Shown here: positions 43,980 through 52,997 of the stretch, piece by piece
Numbering within the stretch: the first letter of the stretch is position 1
Layout of the letters: each line of letters opens with the position of its first letter
From: Acholeplasmataceae bacterium UBA2284
Lineage (GTDB): Bacteria > Bacillota_I > Bacilli_A > Acholeplasmatales > Acholeplasmataceae
Direction: 5' to 3'
Length of the DNA stretch: 64,000 nucleotides
Assembly (NCBI GenBank): GCA_002345705.1
Contig: DDWO01000014.1
Span: 1-64,000 of the forward strand
Program-made: the position numbers and the translations under genes
The notes under the pieces: generated by a model
Told to the model about the DNA's origin: nothing
Database searches by the model: none
What the model saw: the letters and a program-made list of their open reading frames with translations, nothing else

Positions 43980-44636
43980 ATGCCAGGGTATAAATTAGCC
44001 ATTGATGGACCAGCAGGATCAGGCAAAAGCACAATCAGTTCCTTAATCGCTAAAAAATTGGGATGGACGCATATTGATACGGGAGCAATGTACCGGGCAG
44101 TTACACTTCAAGCAATCGAACTCGGCATCAATTTAAATGATGAAGCGTCGTATCATTTTTTAGAAACCTCTAAAATACATTATGATTTCGATCGCATTTT
44201 CATTAACGATCGAGACGTTACTGAAGGCATTAGAAGTGAAGGTGTCACTAACAATGTATCCTTAGTTTCAAGCTTTCCCTATGTAAGAAAAAAATTAGTC
44301 GATTTACAAAAGATGGCTGCTGAATATGGCAACATCGTTATGGATGGCAGAGATATCGGCACAGTCGTTTTACCACATGCCGATTTGAAAATATTTTTAA
44401 CTGCAAACGTTGAAGAACGTGCAAAAAGAAGATTCAAGGAATTAACAAAAAAGGGTAAGGAAACACACCTATCAAAGGTCATCGAGGATATACTCAATCG
44501 AGATCAAAAGGATTCAACACGAAAGGAATCACCACTAAGAATCGCGGATGATGCTATCGTATTAGATACAACTTATTTAACTATCGATGAGGTAGTTAAT
44601 AAAATCATAGAATTAACCGACAAAAAGGAGAACTAA
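43980..44636 (+). CDS. cmk: Cytidylate kinase
   Basis: 218 residues. P-loop AIDGPAGSGKSTISSLIA, HIDTGAMYRAVT, MDGRDIGTVV and RAKRRFKEL are all diagnostic. Phosphorylates CMP and dCMP. Ribosome site ATGGAGG. One base separates its stop from the next start. The cmk-S1-der-gpsA-hup order is conserved in Bacillus. Confidence 0.96.
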   Translation: MPGYKLAIDGPAGSGKSTISSLIAKKLGWTHIDTGAMYRAVTLQAIELGINLNDEASYHFLETSKIHYDFDRIFINDRDVTEGIRSEGVTNNVSLVSSFPYVRKKLVDLQKMAAEYGNIVMDGRDIGTVVLPHADLKIFLTANVEERAKRRFKELTKKGKETHLSKVIEDILNRDQKDSTRKESPLRIADDAIVLDTTYLTIDEVVNKIIELTDKKEN

Positions 44637-44637
44637 C

Positions 44638-46050
44638 ATGGAGTTAAAATTACTTAAGGTAGGCTCTATCGTAGAAGGCGAAGTCATTCAAGTAGAGCAG
44701 AATACGATTTATCTAGATATCCAAGACAGAACTGAAGGAAAAATTCATTTGGATAACTATGATAGACCAGCACCAGATACATTTATCGGTTTGGTGAAGA
44801 TCGGACAAAAGGTCAAAGCGAGAGTTCAAAAGATTACTGACGAACCAGCGCAGATTCTTTTATCACGTCTTCCATTATTAATAGAAGAAAAGTTTGAAAA
44901 GGTTCAAAAATTAGTTGAAACAGGCGAATCTGTTAAGGCTAAGGTTAGACAAGTCTTAGATAAGGGCTTAGTTTTAAGCTATATGGACCAAGAAGTATTC
45001 CTTCCATACAGTCTTTTAGATTATGATCTTGTTAAAGACAAAGAAACTCTAAAGGGTAAGACCTTAGAAATTCAAATCATTGAAGCGACTGAAAAGGGAA
45101 GATCTAAGCGTATTGTCGGCTCTAGAAAGCAAATCTTTGAAAAAGAAAGACAAGAAGCTTACGAACAACGTATTCAAGCTAGACAAGGTGAATTAGAACA
45201 AATCAATACCGGAGATGTAGTCAAAGGTATCGTCGATAAAATTGAAGCACATGCTGCAACGATCCGTTTTACGCATGTTGTAGGGTTACTCAGAATTTCT
45301 CAAGTGAGCCATTATAGAATTGAAAAGATTGAAGATGTCTTAACACTTGGTCAAGAAGTTGAAGTTAAGGTTATTAAAAAAGAAGGAAACCGTCTAGATT
45401 TATCGATGAAGGCTTTACAAAAGACTCCATACGAACAATTCTATGAAGAACATAAAATTGGTTCTGAAGTGACAGGTACAGTTTTCCAAAAATTACCTTT
45501 TGGTATTATCGTAGAAGTTGCTAAGGATGTTAGAGGATTACTTCATAAGAATGAATTCTCATGGAATCCAAATGACAATTTTGAAAATAACGTTAAAATT
45601 GGTGATCAAGTCACATTAACCATTATTCAATTAGATCCTAAGAAGGAAAGAATTGCACTATCTAAGAAATCAAAAGAAGATAACCCATGGAAAAACGTAA
45701 CTGTTAAACGTGGTGATATCGTTAAGGTTCCAGTGCTTTCAGTATCTAAGGATGGTATTAAGGTTGAAGTTCAAGGTGTTGAAGGAGAAATTCCATTCAA
45801 CGAACTATCCAATGAAAAAATTGGTAAGGCTGAAGACTATTTCGCAGCTGGTGATATGGTTCAAGCCATTGTCATTGATGCAAACAAGGACCAATGGAGC
45901 TTAAAGCTTTCCATTCGTCGTGTCTTAGAAAAAGCTGAACGCGCAACCTTTGAACAATATTTAGAGGATGAAAAAGAAGATAATTCAGGGACCACCATTG
46001 GTGACCTCTTCGAAAAAGAATTAACAAAGACTAAAAAAACGAAAAAGTAA
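44638..46050 (+). CDS. S1-domain RNA-binding protein (YpfD/RpsA-like)
   Basis: 470 residues with about five S1 domains: roughly 6-75, 85-160, 194-260 (QINTGDVVKGIV to NRLDLSMKAL), 275-350 (GSEVTGTVFQKLPFGIIVEV) and 360-435. This is longer than Bacillus YpfD, which has four. It may aid mRNA binding at the ribosome; whether it acts as true ribosomal S1 is not settled in this group. AAAAAGGAG ribosome site inside the cmk end. Confidence 0.9.
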   Translation: MELKLLKVGSIVEGEVIQVEQNTIYLDIQDRTEGKIHLDNYDRPAPDTFIGLVKIGQKVKARVQKITDEPAQILLSRLPLLIEEKFEKVQKLVETGESVKAKVRQVLDKGLVLSYMDQEVFLPYSLLDYDLVKDKETLKGKTLEIQIIEATEKGRSKRIVGSRKQIFEKERQEAYEQRIQARQGELEQINTGDVVKGIVDKIEAHAATIRFTHVVGLLRISQVSHYRIEKIEDVLTLGQEVEVKVIKKEGNRLDLSMKALQKTPYEQFYEEHKIGSEVTGTVFQKLPFGIIVEVAKDVRGLLHKNEFSWNPNDNFENNVKIGDQVTLTIIQLDPKKERIALSKKSKEDNPWKNVTVKRGDIVKVPVLSVSKDGIKVEVQGVEGEIPFNELSNEKIGKAEDYFAAGDMVQAIVIDANKDQWSLKLSIRRVLEKAERATFEQYLEDEKEDNSGTTIGDLFEKELTKTKKTKK

Positions 46051-46063
46051 AGTAGGTTTTATT

Positions 46064-47368
46064 ATGCCTTATAAGGTAGCAATTGTAGGACGTCCGAATG
46101 TCGGTAAATCAAGTTTATTTAACCGTCTTGTTGGATCAAGGCTATCGATTACAGATGATCAACCTGGCGTGACTAGAGATCGTATTTATGCCACCGCTGA
46201 ATGGTTGACGAAAAACTTTAGGGTCATAGACACTGGGGGCATCGACATTGGCGATGCTCCTTTTTTAACTCAAATTAAAGCACAAGCACAGGTCGCGATG
46301 GATGAAGCAGATACGATCATTTTTGTCGTTGACGGGAAAAATGGTTTAGTGGATAGTGATTATTACATTGCAAAACTCTTATATAAAACAGAAAAACCTG
46401 TTATTCTAGCAGTGAATAAGATTGATGATGTCAATCAAATTTCTAATACCTATGAATTTTATGCATTAGGCTTTGGTGATCCGATTGCTGTATCTTCAAT
46501 CCACGGTATTGGTATAGGTGATTTACTAGATAAGGTCATTAGCTATATGACTGAAGAGGATCAGGTTTATGATGATTCAGTGATTCAGTTTTCAATAGTT
46601 GGTCGTCCAAACGTTGGAAAATCAAGCTTAACGAATGCGATATTAGGTGAAGAAAGAGTCATCGTTTCTGAAATATCAGGAACAACTAGAGATGCAATCG
46701 ATACACAATTTAGAAAAGACAAAAAAGACTATGTCGTTATTGATACCGCAGGTATTAAAAAGCGTGGTAAGGTCTATGAAAATACCGATAAGTATTCAGT
46801 TATACGTGCACTATCCGCAATAGAACGTAGTGATATTGCATTACTCGTGATTGATGGTAATGAAGGTGTAATCGAGCAGGATAAGCATGTTGCAGGCTAT
46901 ATTTCTGATTATCACAAGGGTGTAGTTATTGTTGTTAATAAATGGGATTTAATCGAAAAAGATGATAAGACCATGAAAAAGATGGAAGAAAAAATCAGAG
47001 ATGAGTTTAAATTCCTAGAATATGCACAGGTCGTCTTTATATCAGCTAAAAACAATTCAAGAGTACAAACTATTTTCCCTGCAATCAACTTAGCCTATGA
47101 AAATTATCATAAAACAGTTCAAACAAGCATTCTAAATGATTTGATTAGTGATGCAGTAGCAATGAATCCTACTCCAATTCATAATCACGGGAAGGCACAG
47201 TTTAATTACTCGACACAGGTCGCGATTAAACCTCCAACCTTCGTCCTATTTGTCAATAACCCAGATTTCGTCCATTTCTCCTATTTGAGATATTTAAATA
47301 ATCAACTCAGAGAAAAAATTGATTTTACAGGAACACCGATTAAATTACTCTTAAGAAAGAAGGCATAA
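46064..47368 (+). CDS. der: GTPase Der (EngA)
   Basis: 434 residues with two tandem G domains: first P-loop GRPNVGKSSLFNRL with DTGG and NKID; second GRPNVGKSSLTNAIL with DTAG and NKWD; then a C-terminal KH-like domain. Needed for 50S subunit assembly. Overlaps nothing but lies one base from gpsA. Confidence 0.97.
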   Translation: MPYKVAIVGRPNVGKSSLFNRLVGSRLSITDDQPGVTRDRIYATAEWLTKNFRVIDTGGIDIGDAPFLTQIKAQAQVAMDEADTIIFVVDGKNGLVDSDYYIAKLLYKTEKPVILAVNKIDDVNQISNTYEFYALGFGDPIAVSSIHGIGIGDLLDKVISYMTEEDQVYDDSVIQFSIVGRPNVGKSSLTNAILGEERVIVSEISGTTRDAIDTQFRKDKKDYVVIDTAGIKKRGKVYENTDKYSVIRALSAIERSDIALLVIDGNEGVIEQDKHVAGYISDYHKGVVIVVNKWDLIEKDDKTMKKMEEKIRDEFKFLEYAQVVFISAKNNSRVQTIFPAINLAYENYHKTVQTSILNDLISDAVAMNPTPIHNHGKAQFNYSTQVAIKPPTFVLFVNNPDFVHFSYLRYLNNQLREKIDFTGTPIKLLLRKKA

Positions 47369-47369
47369 C

Positions 47370-48365
47370 ATGAAGATTAGTATTATCGGCGGTGGCGCAT
47401 GGGGAACCACACTCGGTCAAACCCTACATGATAATGGCCATAGTGTTTTAATTTATGATTTAAATCCAAATGCTGTAGCTAAGATTAATAATCATTATCA
47501 TCCTTTTTTTGACACGATTCTACCAAATGAAGTTTGTGCAACAACCAATTTAAATGAAGTCATCCAATTCTCAAACTATTTTTTACTAAGTGTCCCTACA
47601 AAGGCAGTAAGAAGTGTATTAAAGGAAATTGATGGATTATTAGAAAAGCCTTCAATCTTTATCAATGTTTCTAAGGGTATTGAACCAGATACCTTAAAGA
47701 GAGTCAGTGAAATTGTTGAAGAAGAAATCAAGGAAAACCATCTAAAGGGATTTGTCGTTTTAACAGGTCCTTCACATGCAGAGGAAATGATTCTTAGAAA
47801 GCTTACACTCCTTGTCAGTGCTTCGAAGGATGAAGAGCTTGCAAAAGAGGTTCAATATATCTTTTCAAATGAAAAGTACTTAAGAGTTTATACATCAAAT
47901 GACTTGATTGGTTGTGAGGTCGGTGGTGCAGTTAAAAATGCAATCGCAGTAATCTCAGGTATTTGTACAGGTCTTGGACTTGGTGAAAATGCAAGAGCTG
48001 CAGTGATTACTAGAGGTATCGTTGAAATCGTTAGAGTTGTTGAAATGATGGGTGGAAAAAAAGAAACTGCATTCGGTTTAACCGGTATCGGTGACTTAAT
48101 CGTTACCGCATCATCTGAAAATTCTAGAAACTTTACAGCAGGTAAAAAGATTGGTCAAGGCCAAACAATGGATCAAATATATAAAGAGCAGAAACAAACC
48201 ATTGAAGGATTTAGAACCATTGAAGCGATGCATCAATTATCCTTATCAAAGCGTGTAGAATTGCCGATGATTAACTCAGCCTATGAAATCATTTTTAATG
48301 GTTTACCAATCGCAGAGGGCTTATCCAATTTACTCTCTAGAGACCTAAAAAGCGAAGATTTTTAA
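47370..48365 (+). CDS. gpsA: Glycerol-3-phosphate dehydrogenase, NAD(P)+
   Basis: 331 residues. Dinucleotide motif GGGAWGTTLGQTL, VSKGIEPDT, VLTGPSHAEEM, catalytic KNAIAVISGICTGLGLGENARAA. Makes sn-glycerol-3-phosphate for phospholipids, feeding pgsA. Start supported by GAAGG. Confidence 0.96.
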   Translation: MKISIIGGGAWGTTLGQTLHDNGHSVLIYDLNPNAVAKINNHYHPFFDTILPNEVCATTNLNEVIQFSNYFLLSVPTKAVRSVLKEIDGLLEKPSIFINVSKGIEPDTLKRVSEIVEEEIKENHLKGFVVLTGPSHAEEMILRKLTLLVSASKDEELAKEVQYIFSNEKYLRVYTSNDLIGCEVGGAVKNAIAVISGICTGLGLGENARAAVITRGIVEIVRVVEMMGGKKETAFGLTGIGDLIVTASSENSRNFTAGKKIGQGQTMDQIYKEQKQTIEGFRTIEAMHQLSLSKRVELPMINSAYEIIFNGLPIAEGLSNLLSRDLKSEDF

Positions 48366-48369
48366 AAAA

Positions 48370-48446
48370 TTTGCTTTATTAAGCCAACAAATATATGTGA
48401 AAATATCTCAATTGTTTGCTTTATCATCAAATATTTGTTAAAATAT
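48370..48446 (+). repeat. Imperfect direct repeat upstream of hup
   Basis: TTTGCTTTAT occurs at 48370 and 48415, each followed by a near-identical 19-base block (CAAATATATGTGAAAATAT, 48388-48406, and CAAATATTTGTTAAAATAT, 48428-48446). Copy 1 has 5 more bases between the parts. Confidence 0.7.
48416..48444 (+). promoter_or_regulatory. hup promoter
   Basis: -35 TTGCTT, exact 17-base spacer ending in TGT, -10 TAAAAT. It is the downstream copy of the direct repeat. Confidence 0.7.
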
Positions 48447-48469
48447 AGTTACTTTAAGGAGGATATCAA

Positions 48470-48745
48470 ATGAACAAAACAGAATTAATAGCAGTCATTG
48501 CAAATCGCGCACAAGTTACACAAAAGGTAGCGGAAGATGTATTATCAGCATTTACTGACACAGTATCTGAAACATTAGGTAGACGTGGGGAAAAAGTGGT
48601 CGTTACAGGATTTGGAACTTTCGAAGTTAGAAACCGTGTAAAGAGAACTGGCAAAAACCCAAGAACTGGTGAATTAATTACAGTGCCTGAACAAAAATCA
48701 CCAGCATTTAGAGCAGGAAAATTACTCAAAGAAGCAGTCAAATAA
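48470..48745 (+). CDS. hup: DNA-binding protein HU
   Basis: 91 residues, full-length HU: MNKTELIAVIANRAQ, VTGFGTFEVRNR, and the DNA-contact arm KNPRTGELITVPEQKSPAF. Nucleoid protein that bends DNA. AAGGAGGATATCAA is a near-ideal ribosome site. Confidence 0.97.
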   Translation: MNKTELIAVIANRAQVTQKVAEDVLSAFTDTVSETLGRRGEKVVVTGFGTFEVRNRVKRTGKNPRTGELITVPEQKSPAFRAGKLLKEAVK

Positions 48746-49088
48746 ATAGTAGAAAGTACTTGTCGAGAGATAAGTATTTTTTTTATGTTTTTTGGATAAA
48801 AGGACATATATATACTCAAGAGAAGAAGAAGTTGTAGCACGTGACTAATGACTAAATTCTTTTCAAAAATGAGAAAATATGTTAGTAAATAGAGAGAAAA
48901 TTCATAAAAATTTACATTTTATTTTTATGCATAAAATATGAGCTAAATAGCCTTAGGTTCCTAAGGCTATACTTCTTCCTCTATTTCTCTCTTTTCAATG
49001 ACTTTTTCACATCATTTGATGAATTCAATACATAAATTGTTAAAATTTCCTTAATTTATATTAAAATATAGATGAAGGTGGTGAACAT
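48746..49088 (+). other. Intergenic region between hup and the ankyrin gene
   Basis: 343 bases without a gene. It holds the hup terminator, a perfect 11-base stem at 48947-48970 (ATAGCCTTAGG/CCTAAGGCTAT), a longer possible pairing between AGAGAGAAAA near 48890 and TTTCTCTCTTTT near 48984, and AT-rich promoter-like sequence before the ankyrin gene. Confidence 0.6.
48754..48788 (+). terminator. hup terminator
   Basis: Stem AAGTACTT/AAGTATTT (one wobble pair), 10-base loop, eight T's. Confidence 0.7.
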
Positions 49089-50054
49089 ATGAGTATATTT
49101 CTCAAGGCCGCAGAAAATGATTTAGAATATGTAAAACTCAATTTTTCTCATATTGGAATGCAAGATGAAAAGAAGAAGAGCTTACTCCATTATGCAGTCT
49201 TAGGATCTGCGATGGATGTGATCCAATATCTTCTCGATTTAGATATCAATGTGAATATGGTTGACTCCCATGGTGAGACACCTCTTTTTGATTGTGCAAG
49301 AAAGGGTAAGCTTGATATCGCTAAGCTTTTAATTTCTAAGTTCGCTACAGTCAATGTTGAAAATAGAGTTGGAGAATTACCTATTCATCTTGCAGCATTT
49401 AAGGGCGAAATCGATATGATCAAGCTTTTGATTGAATCTGGTTCTTACTTAAACAAAAAAACTGCTGAGGATAAATTACCCGTACATTACGCAATTGCTG
49501 GTGGAAGAGTAGATGTCATTCCATTCCTACTTAAGGAAGGTAATCAATCTTGGTTTATCAAGGATACCTATGGAAATACACTTTTACATCACGCAGCAAA
49601 AACCTCAAGTGTTCAAACCATCGACCTTCTTCTTAATCAGAATTTAGATCCTAATGCTTTAAATGATCAATTTGAATCACCAATATTTAACGCAGTCAGG
49701 TTCGGTACAATTGATACCTTAAGATTACTGCTTGCAAGTGATGCTTATATTGATATTCATAATAGAAGATATGAAACTCCAATTGATACAGCAATGATTT
49801 TTGATAAGAAGGATGTATTAAAATATTTATCAGAATATATGGTCACTCCTAAATATGAAAGATTAGTTCAGAAACAAGCTCTTGCGCTTGCAGTCTTAAA
49901 TAGAGACCATGTATATTTAAGAAAGCTATTAGAGAGAGAAACCCCAATGAAAAAGGATAGACTTCAAAAAACAGCTCTTGATTACGCAAAGGAATATAAT
50001 TTAGCTTTATGCGTAGGATTACTTAGAGATGTTGAGGTCAATGGAAACTCTTAA
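49089..50054 (+). CDS. Ankyrin repeat protein
   Basis: 321 residues with about six to seven ankyrin repeats, e.g. KSLLHYAVLGSAMDVIQYLL, GETPLFDCARKGKLDIAKLL, GELPIHLAAFKGEIDMIKLL and NTLLHHAAKTSSVQTIDLLL. No signal peptide or membrane helix, so cytosolic; protein-protein binding scaffold with unknown partner. GAAGGTGGTG ribosome site. Transcribed alone with a clear terminator. Confidence 0.88.
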   Translation: MSIFLKAAENDLEYVKLNFSHIGMQDEKKKSLLHYAVLGSAMDVIQYLLDLDINVNMVDSHGETPLFDCARKGKLDIAKLLISKFATVNVENRVGELPIHLAAFKGEIDMIKLLIESGSYLNKKTAEDKLPVHYAIAGGRVDVIPFLLKEGNQSWFIKDTYGNTLLHHAAKTSSVQTIDLLLNQNLDPNALNDQFESPIFNAVRFGTIDTLRLLLASDAYIDIHNRRYETPIDTAMIFDKKDVLKYLSEYMVTPKYERLVQKQALALAVLNRDHVYLRKLLERETPMKKDRLQKTALDYAKEYNLALCVGLLRDVEVNGNS

Positions 50055-50073
50055 ATTTATATTTAACCACTAT

Positions 50074-50101
50074 AGACACACCAAAAAAGTGTGTCTTTTT
50101 T
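50074..50101 (+). terminator. Terminator after the ankyrin gene
   Basis: Perfect 8-base stem AGACACAC/GTGTGTCT with a 7-base loop and T run. Confidence 0.88.
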
Positions 50102-50168
50102 GTTATTGATAAATCAATAAACTCATGTTATCCTATAATAAACAAAAAACTATACGGGGGAATTAAAG

Positions 50169-50783
50169 ATGCGATGCATGAAGTGTAATCAGGTCATCAA
50201 GGACAATGCTTTAGAATGTCCTTTTTGTGGCCACAGGCATGAAGAGGAATTATCAGGTTTAAATTTAGGTAGTATTTCAAAAATAGCTCAAAAAGAAGAA
50301 AATGCTACACCAGATGGCTATCCAAGAGATTATTATCATGATAAGGGTAAAAGAGGATTTCGCGCTATTTTTGATATGTATAAAAGAGCATTTGTCTTTA
50401 GTGGAGTATCTGATTGGGCAGAATATTGGACGCAAAGCTTATTTATTATGGTTTTTGCTGTGATTAACCTAGTCACTAGAAATATAATACTTGGTGTTGA
50501 TCCAAACAATCCTTTACCGATAAACACTTCAATGACTGCTTTAATTCTGTTTATTATTTCTGCGCTTGTTATTCTTATCTCATTTATACCAGTGATCTCA
50601 GCATCTGTTAGAAGACTTCACGATGCTGGCTATTCTGGATATTGGTATTTAGCAACATTCATACCATTGATTGGAAGCTTTATCGTCGTGTTTTTATTAC
50701 TTGGACCTTATAAAAGAACTGAGTATAATCGTGAGTATGAAAAAAAATCAATTGTAAAAGTGAAGCTACAGGCTTCTGAATAA
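50169..50783 (+). CDS. Zinc-ribbon plus DUF805 membrane protein, copy 1
   Basis: 204 residues. N-terminal zinc ribbon (Cys 3, 6, 17, 20), a linker with DGYPRDYYHDKGKRG, then a DUF805 region with about three to four membrane helices and the family motif VRRLHDAGYSGYW. Function of DUF805 unknown. First of three tandem paralogues; GGGGGAATTAAAG ribosome site, with a TATAAT at 50134-50139 as likely -10 of the set. Confidence 0.85.
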   Translation: MRCMKCNQVIKDNALECPFCGHRHEEELSGLNLGSISKIAQKEENATPDGYPRDYYHDKGKRGFRAIFDMYKRAFVFSGVSDWAEYWTQSLFIMVFAVINLVTRNIILGVDPNNPLPINTSMTALILFIISALVILISFIPVISASVRRLHDAGYSGYWYLATFIPLIGSFIVVFLLLGPYKRTEYNREYEKKSIVKVKLQASE

Positions 50784-50812
50784 GATATGTAAAAAAATGA
50801 TGAGGCAATAGA

Positions 50813-51400
50813 ATGAAATGTTTATCATGTGGAAACCAGATCAAGGATCACGAACCAACATGTAGGTTTTGTGGTGCAGCAAACTTAACCTATAACATCA
50901 AGGAAAAAAACAAGAGTAGAAAAGGCAAAAGAAAAGCTCCAAAACCAAGATATGGTCTCATTGGATTTTTAAGAATGTATCTGCATACTTTTGATTTTGA
51001 TGGTGCAGTCAGTCGATCTGAATATTGGAATAATAAAATCATATGCTATGTTATCATGATACCTGCTATTTATTTTTTAGTTATCTATGGATTTAATTAC
51101 CGTTTAACTGCAGCACCTAGCATAGTCACTTATATGGATATTACATTCATTTGGTTTATACTGTCGATTGTCACCTTTACTTCACATGACATTAGAAGAT
51201 TGCACGATGCAGGATATTCAGGTGATTATTTACGCTTAAAAGCTGTACCTAATGGCCTTTGGATTGTCTTAAAGATTTTTTGTTCACCTTATCGTTCCAA
51301 TCGATTTTCAGATGAATTATCATACGATAATCATGAAATGAAGGAAATACATACAATAGCTGATATGATTAAAGAGTTTAGAGAATTCGATAATTATTAA
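50813..51400 (+). CDS. Zinc-ribbon plus DUF805 membrane protein, copy 2
   Basis: 195 residues. Same zinc ribbon (Cys 3, 6, 17, 20) and DUF805 motif IRRLHDAGYSGDY, but the linker is basic (KNKSRKGKRKAPKPR) instead of the DGYPR-type linker of copies 1 and 3, so it diverged most. About four membrane helices. Preceded by GAGG. Confidence 0.83.
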   Translation: MKCLSCGNQIKDHEPTCRFCGAANLTYNIKEKNKSRKGKRKAPKPRYGLIGFLRMYLHTFDFDGAVSRSEYWNNKIICYVIMIPAIYFLVIYGFNYRLTAAPSIVTYMDITFIWFILSIVTFTSHDIRRLHDAGYSGDYLRLKAVPNGLWIVLKIFCSPYRSNRFSDELSYDNHEMKEIHTIADMIKEFREFDNY

Positions 51401-51439
51401 AAAATAGATACAGAAAATCAACTAATGGGAGAATGTTCA

Positions 51440-52015
51440 ATGAAATGTCCGAAATGTAAGGCAGTGATTAAGGATAATGTAAATGGTTGTCCAGAGTGTG
51501 GTTATAAGGAAGTGGAAGATTTATCAGGAATCAACATTGGAAAGCTATCCAAGCTTGGAGACAAAAAAATCGATTCCTTACCGGATGGCTATCCACGTCA
51601 TTATTATCATCATGATGGAAAAAGAGGATTATTTGCAATCCTTGCACTATACAAAAATATATTTAGCTACTCTGGTGTATCGGATTGGATTGAATATTGG
51701 ACACAATCAGTATTTGTAATGCTTATTGCAATCCTACATTTAGAAATACGTGATCAAATGATTCTTTCTAATTTAAATCCTTCATCAACACTCATCACAT
51801 TATATTATGTGACGCTGGGGCTTTTTTTACTAACTTTACTTGCATACTATCCAGCGAAAGTAAGAAGACTTCGTGATGCTGGGTTTTCTCCGTTTTTCAT
51901 TTTATTTCCAGGAGTTAATGATATATTAACTTTACTTAAATATAATAGAAATGGACACAACCGTTTTTATGAGAAACAACCAGATATAAAGGTTAAACTA
52001 GAAAAAACTGCATAA
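51440..52015 (+). CDS. Zinc-ribbon plus DUF805-like membrane protein, copy 3
   Basis: 191 residues from ATG 51440. Cys 3, 6, 17 and 20 zinc ribbon, linker DGYPRHYYHHDGKRG like copy 1, then three or four membrane helices with a changed family motif VRRLRDAGFSPFF (Arg for His). An ATG at 51425 is in frame but GGGAGAA lies between it and 51440, which decides for 51440. Ends at a two-way terminator. Confidence 0.83.
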   Translation: MKCPKCKAVIKDNVNGCPECGYKEVEDLSGINIGKLSKLGDKKIDSLPDGYPRHYYHHDGKRGLFAILALYKNIFSYSGVSDWIEYWTQSVFVMLIAILHLEIRDQMILSNLNPSSTLITLYYVTLGLFLLTLLAYYPAKVRRLRDAGFSPFFILFPGVNDILTLLKYNRNGHNRFYEKQPDIKVKLEKTA

Positions 52016-52039
52016 ACAGATCCAACTGAACAAAGACAA

Positions 52040-52072
52040 AAAAAATGAGTTCAAACTAATGAACTCTTTTTC
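52040..52072. terminator. Bidirectional terminator
   Basis: GAGTTC/GAACTC stem, 8-base loop, A run on the left and T run on the right; serves copy 3 and the minus-strand hydrolase gene. Confidence 0.8.
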
Positions 52073-52073
52073 G

Positions 52074-52985
52074 TTATTTGAAATATTTCTTTGCGTATAA
52101 TTTAGGTTTTCTATTTACATCCATAATTCCCCAATGCTTTTCTGGTTCAGTTGGATCATCTGATCCCTTCCAGGGCTCATCAAATGCTTCAAATAGAAAC
52201 ATTGTGACTTGATTTTCCTCACTCCATAGCTGCATTTGATCTAAATAGAACTTTTGATTTTCCTCAGATGCATCCTTGGCATTCATCTTTTCATTGGCTT
52301 CTGTCGTCCAACCATATTCAGTAAATATAACTTGCTTATCAGGATATTTATTTTTATTTTTGTGAAAATCACCAACTGTATATTCAGCAGCTTGCTCTAG
52401 TGGAACCTTCATCCATAATGGATAGGAATGAATCGATATAAAATCAACTTCCTTAGCAATCTCTTCACCCTTAGTTTCCCAATAATAGGAACCCTCACAA
52501 AAGGTTACTTGAGTTTTTGTTTTACTCTTCAAATATCTAACATGATCTGCCATTGTTGAAGGATTCATTAAATTAGAATGCCAATCTGAGGTACATTCAT
52601 TACCTACAGAAGCAGCTAAAACAATATCACCATATTGATTACATAAATCTGCTAAAAGGTCTAATTGCTGATAATTTTTGACTTTACTCATTTCAATTTC
52701 TTCATCACTATGCAATCCACCCCATGGGCAGTTCGGATTAGATATCTCTCCAAATGGCTCTACACCGAGCATAACCTTCAAGTCGATATTGTGTTCGGAT
52801 ATGACCTTTAAGACTGTCTGAGCGTGATTATAGGGGTCATACATGCGAATATAGTTGAAATGCTTCTCAAGTATTTTTAAATCAGATAATACTTCATCAT
52901 AGGTTGGATAAACCTTTGTATGTGGACTTTGGTTTTCTCTATACCCTGAATAACAAATTGCTTTACCAAATGGAATCATCATCAA
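52074..52985 (-). CDS. Glycoside hydrolase, GH17-like
   Basis: 303-residue TIM-barrel hydrolase. The two likely catalytic Glu are E130 in SVGNECTSDW (acid/base) and E223 in IFTEYGWTT (nucleophile), the clan GH-A pattern of GH17 beta-1,3-glucan enzymes. No signal peptide, so it appears cytosolic, odd for a glucanase; it may act on small imported sugars. Start is one of three consecutive Met codons; GGAGATTTG precedes the first. Confidence 0.78.
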   Translation of the reverse strand: MMMIPFGKAICYSGYRENQSPHTKVYPTYDEVLSDLKILEKHFNYIRMYDPYNHAQTVLKVISEHNIDLKVMLGVEPFGEISNPNCPWGGLHSDEEIEMSKVKNYQQLDLLADLCNQYGDIVLAASVGNECTSDWHSNLMNPSTMADHVRYLKSKTKTQVTFCEGSYYWETKGEEIAKEVDFISIHSYPLWMKVPLEQAAEYTVGDFHKNKNKYPDKQVIFTEYGWTTEANEKMNAKDASEENQKFYLDQMQLWSEENQVTMFLFEAFDEPWKGSDDPTEPEKHWGIMDVNRKPKLYAKKYFK

Positions 52986-52997
52986 ATCTCCTGTTTT

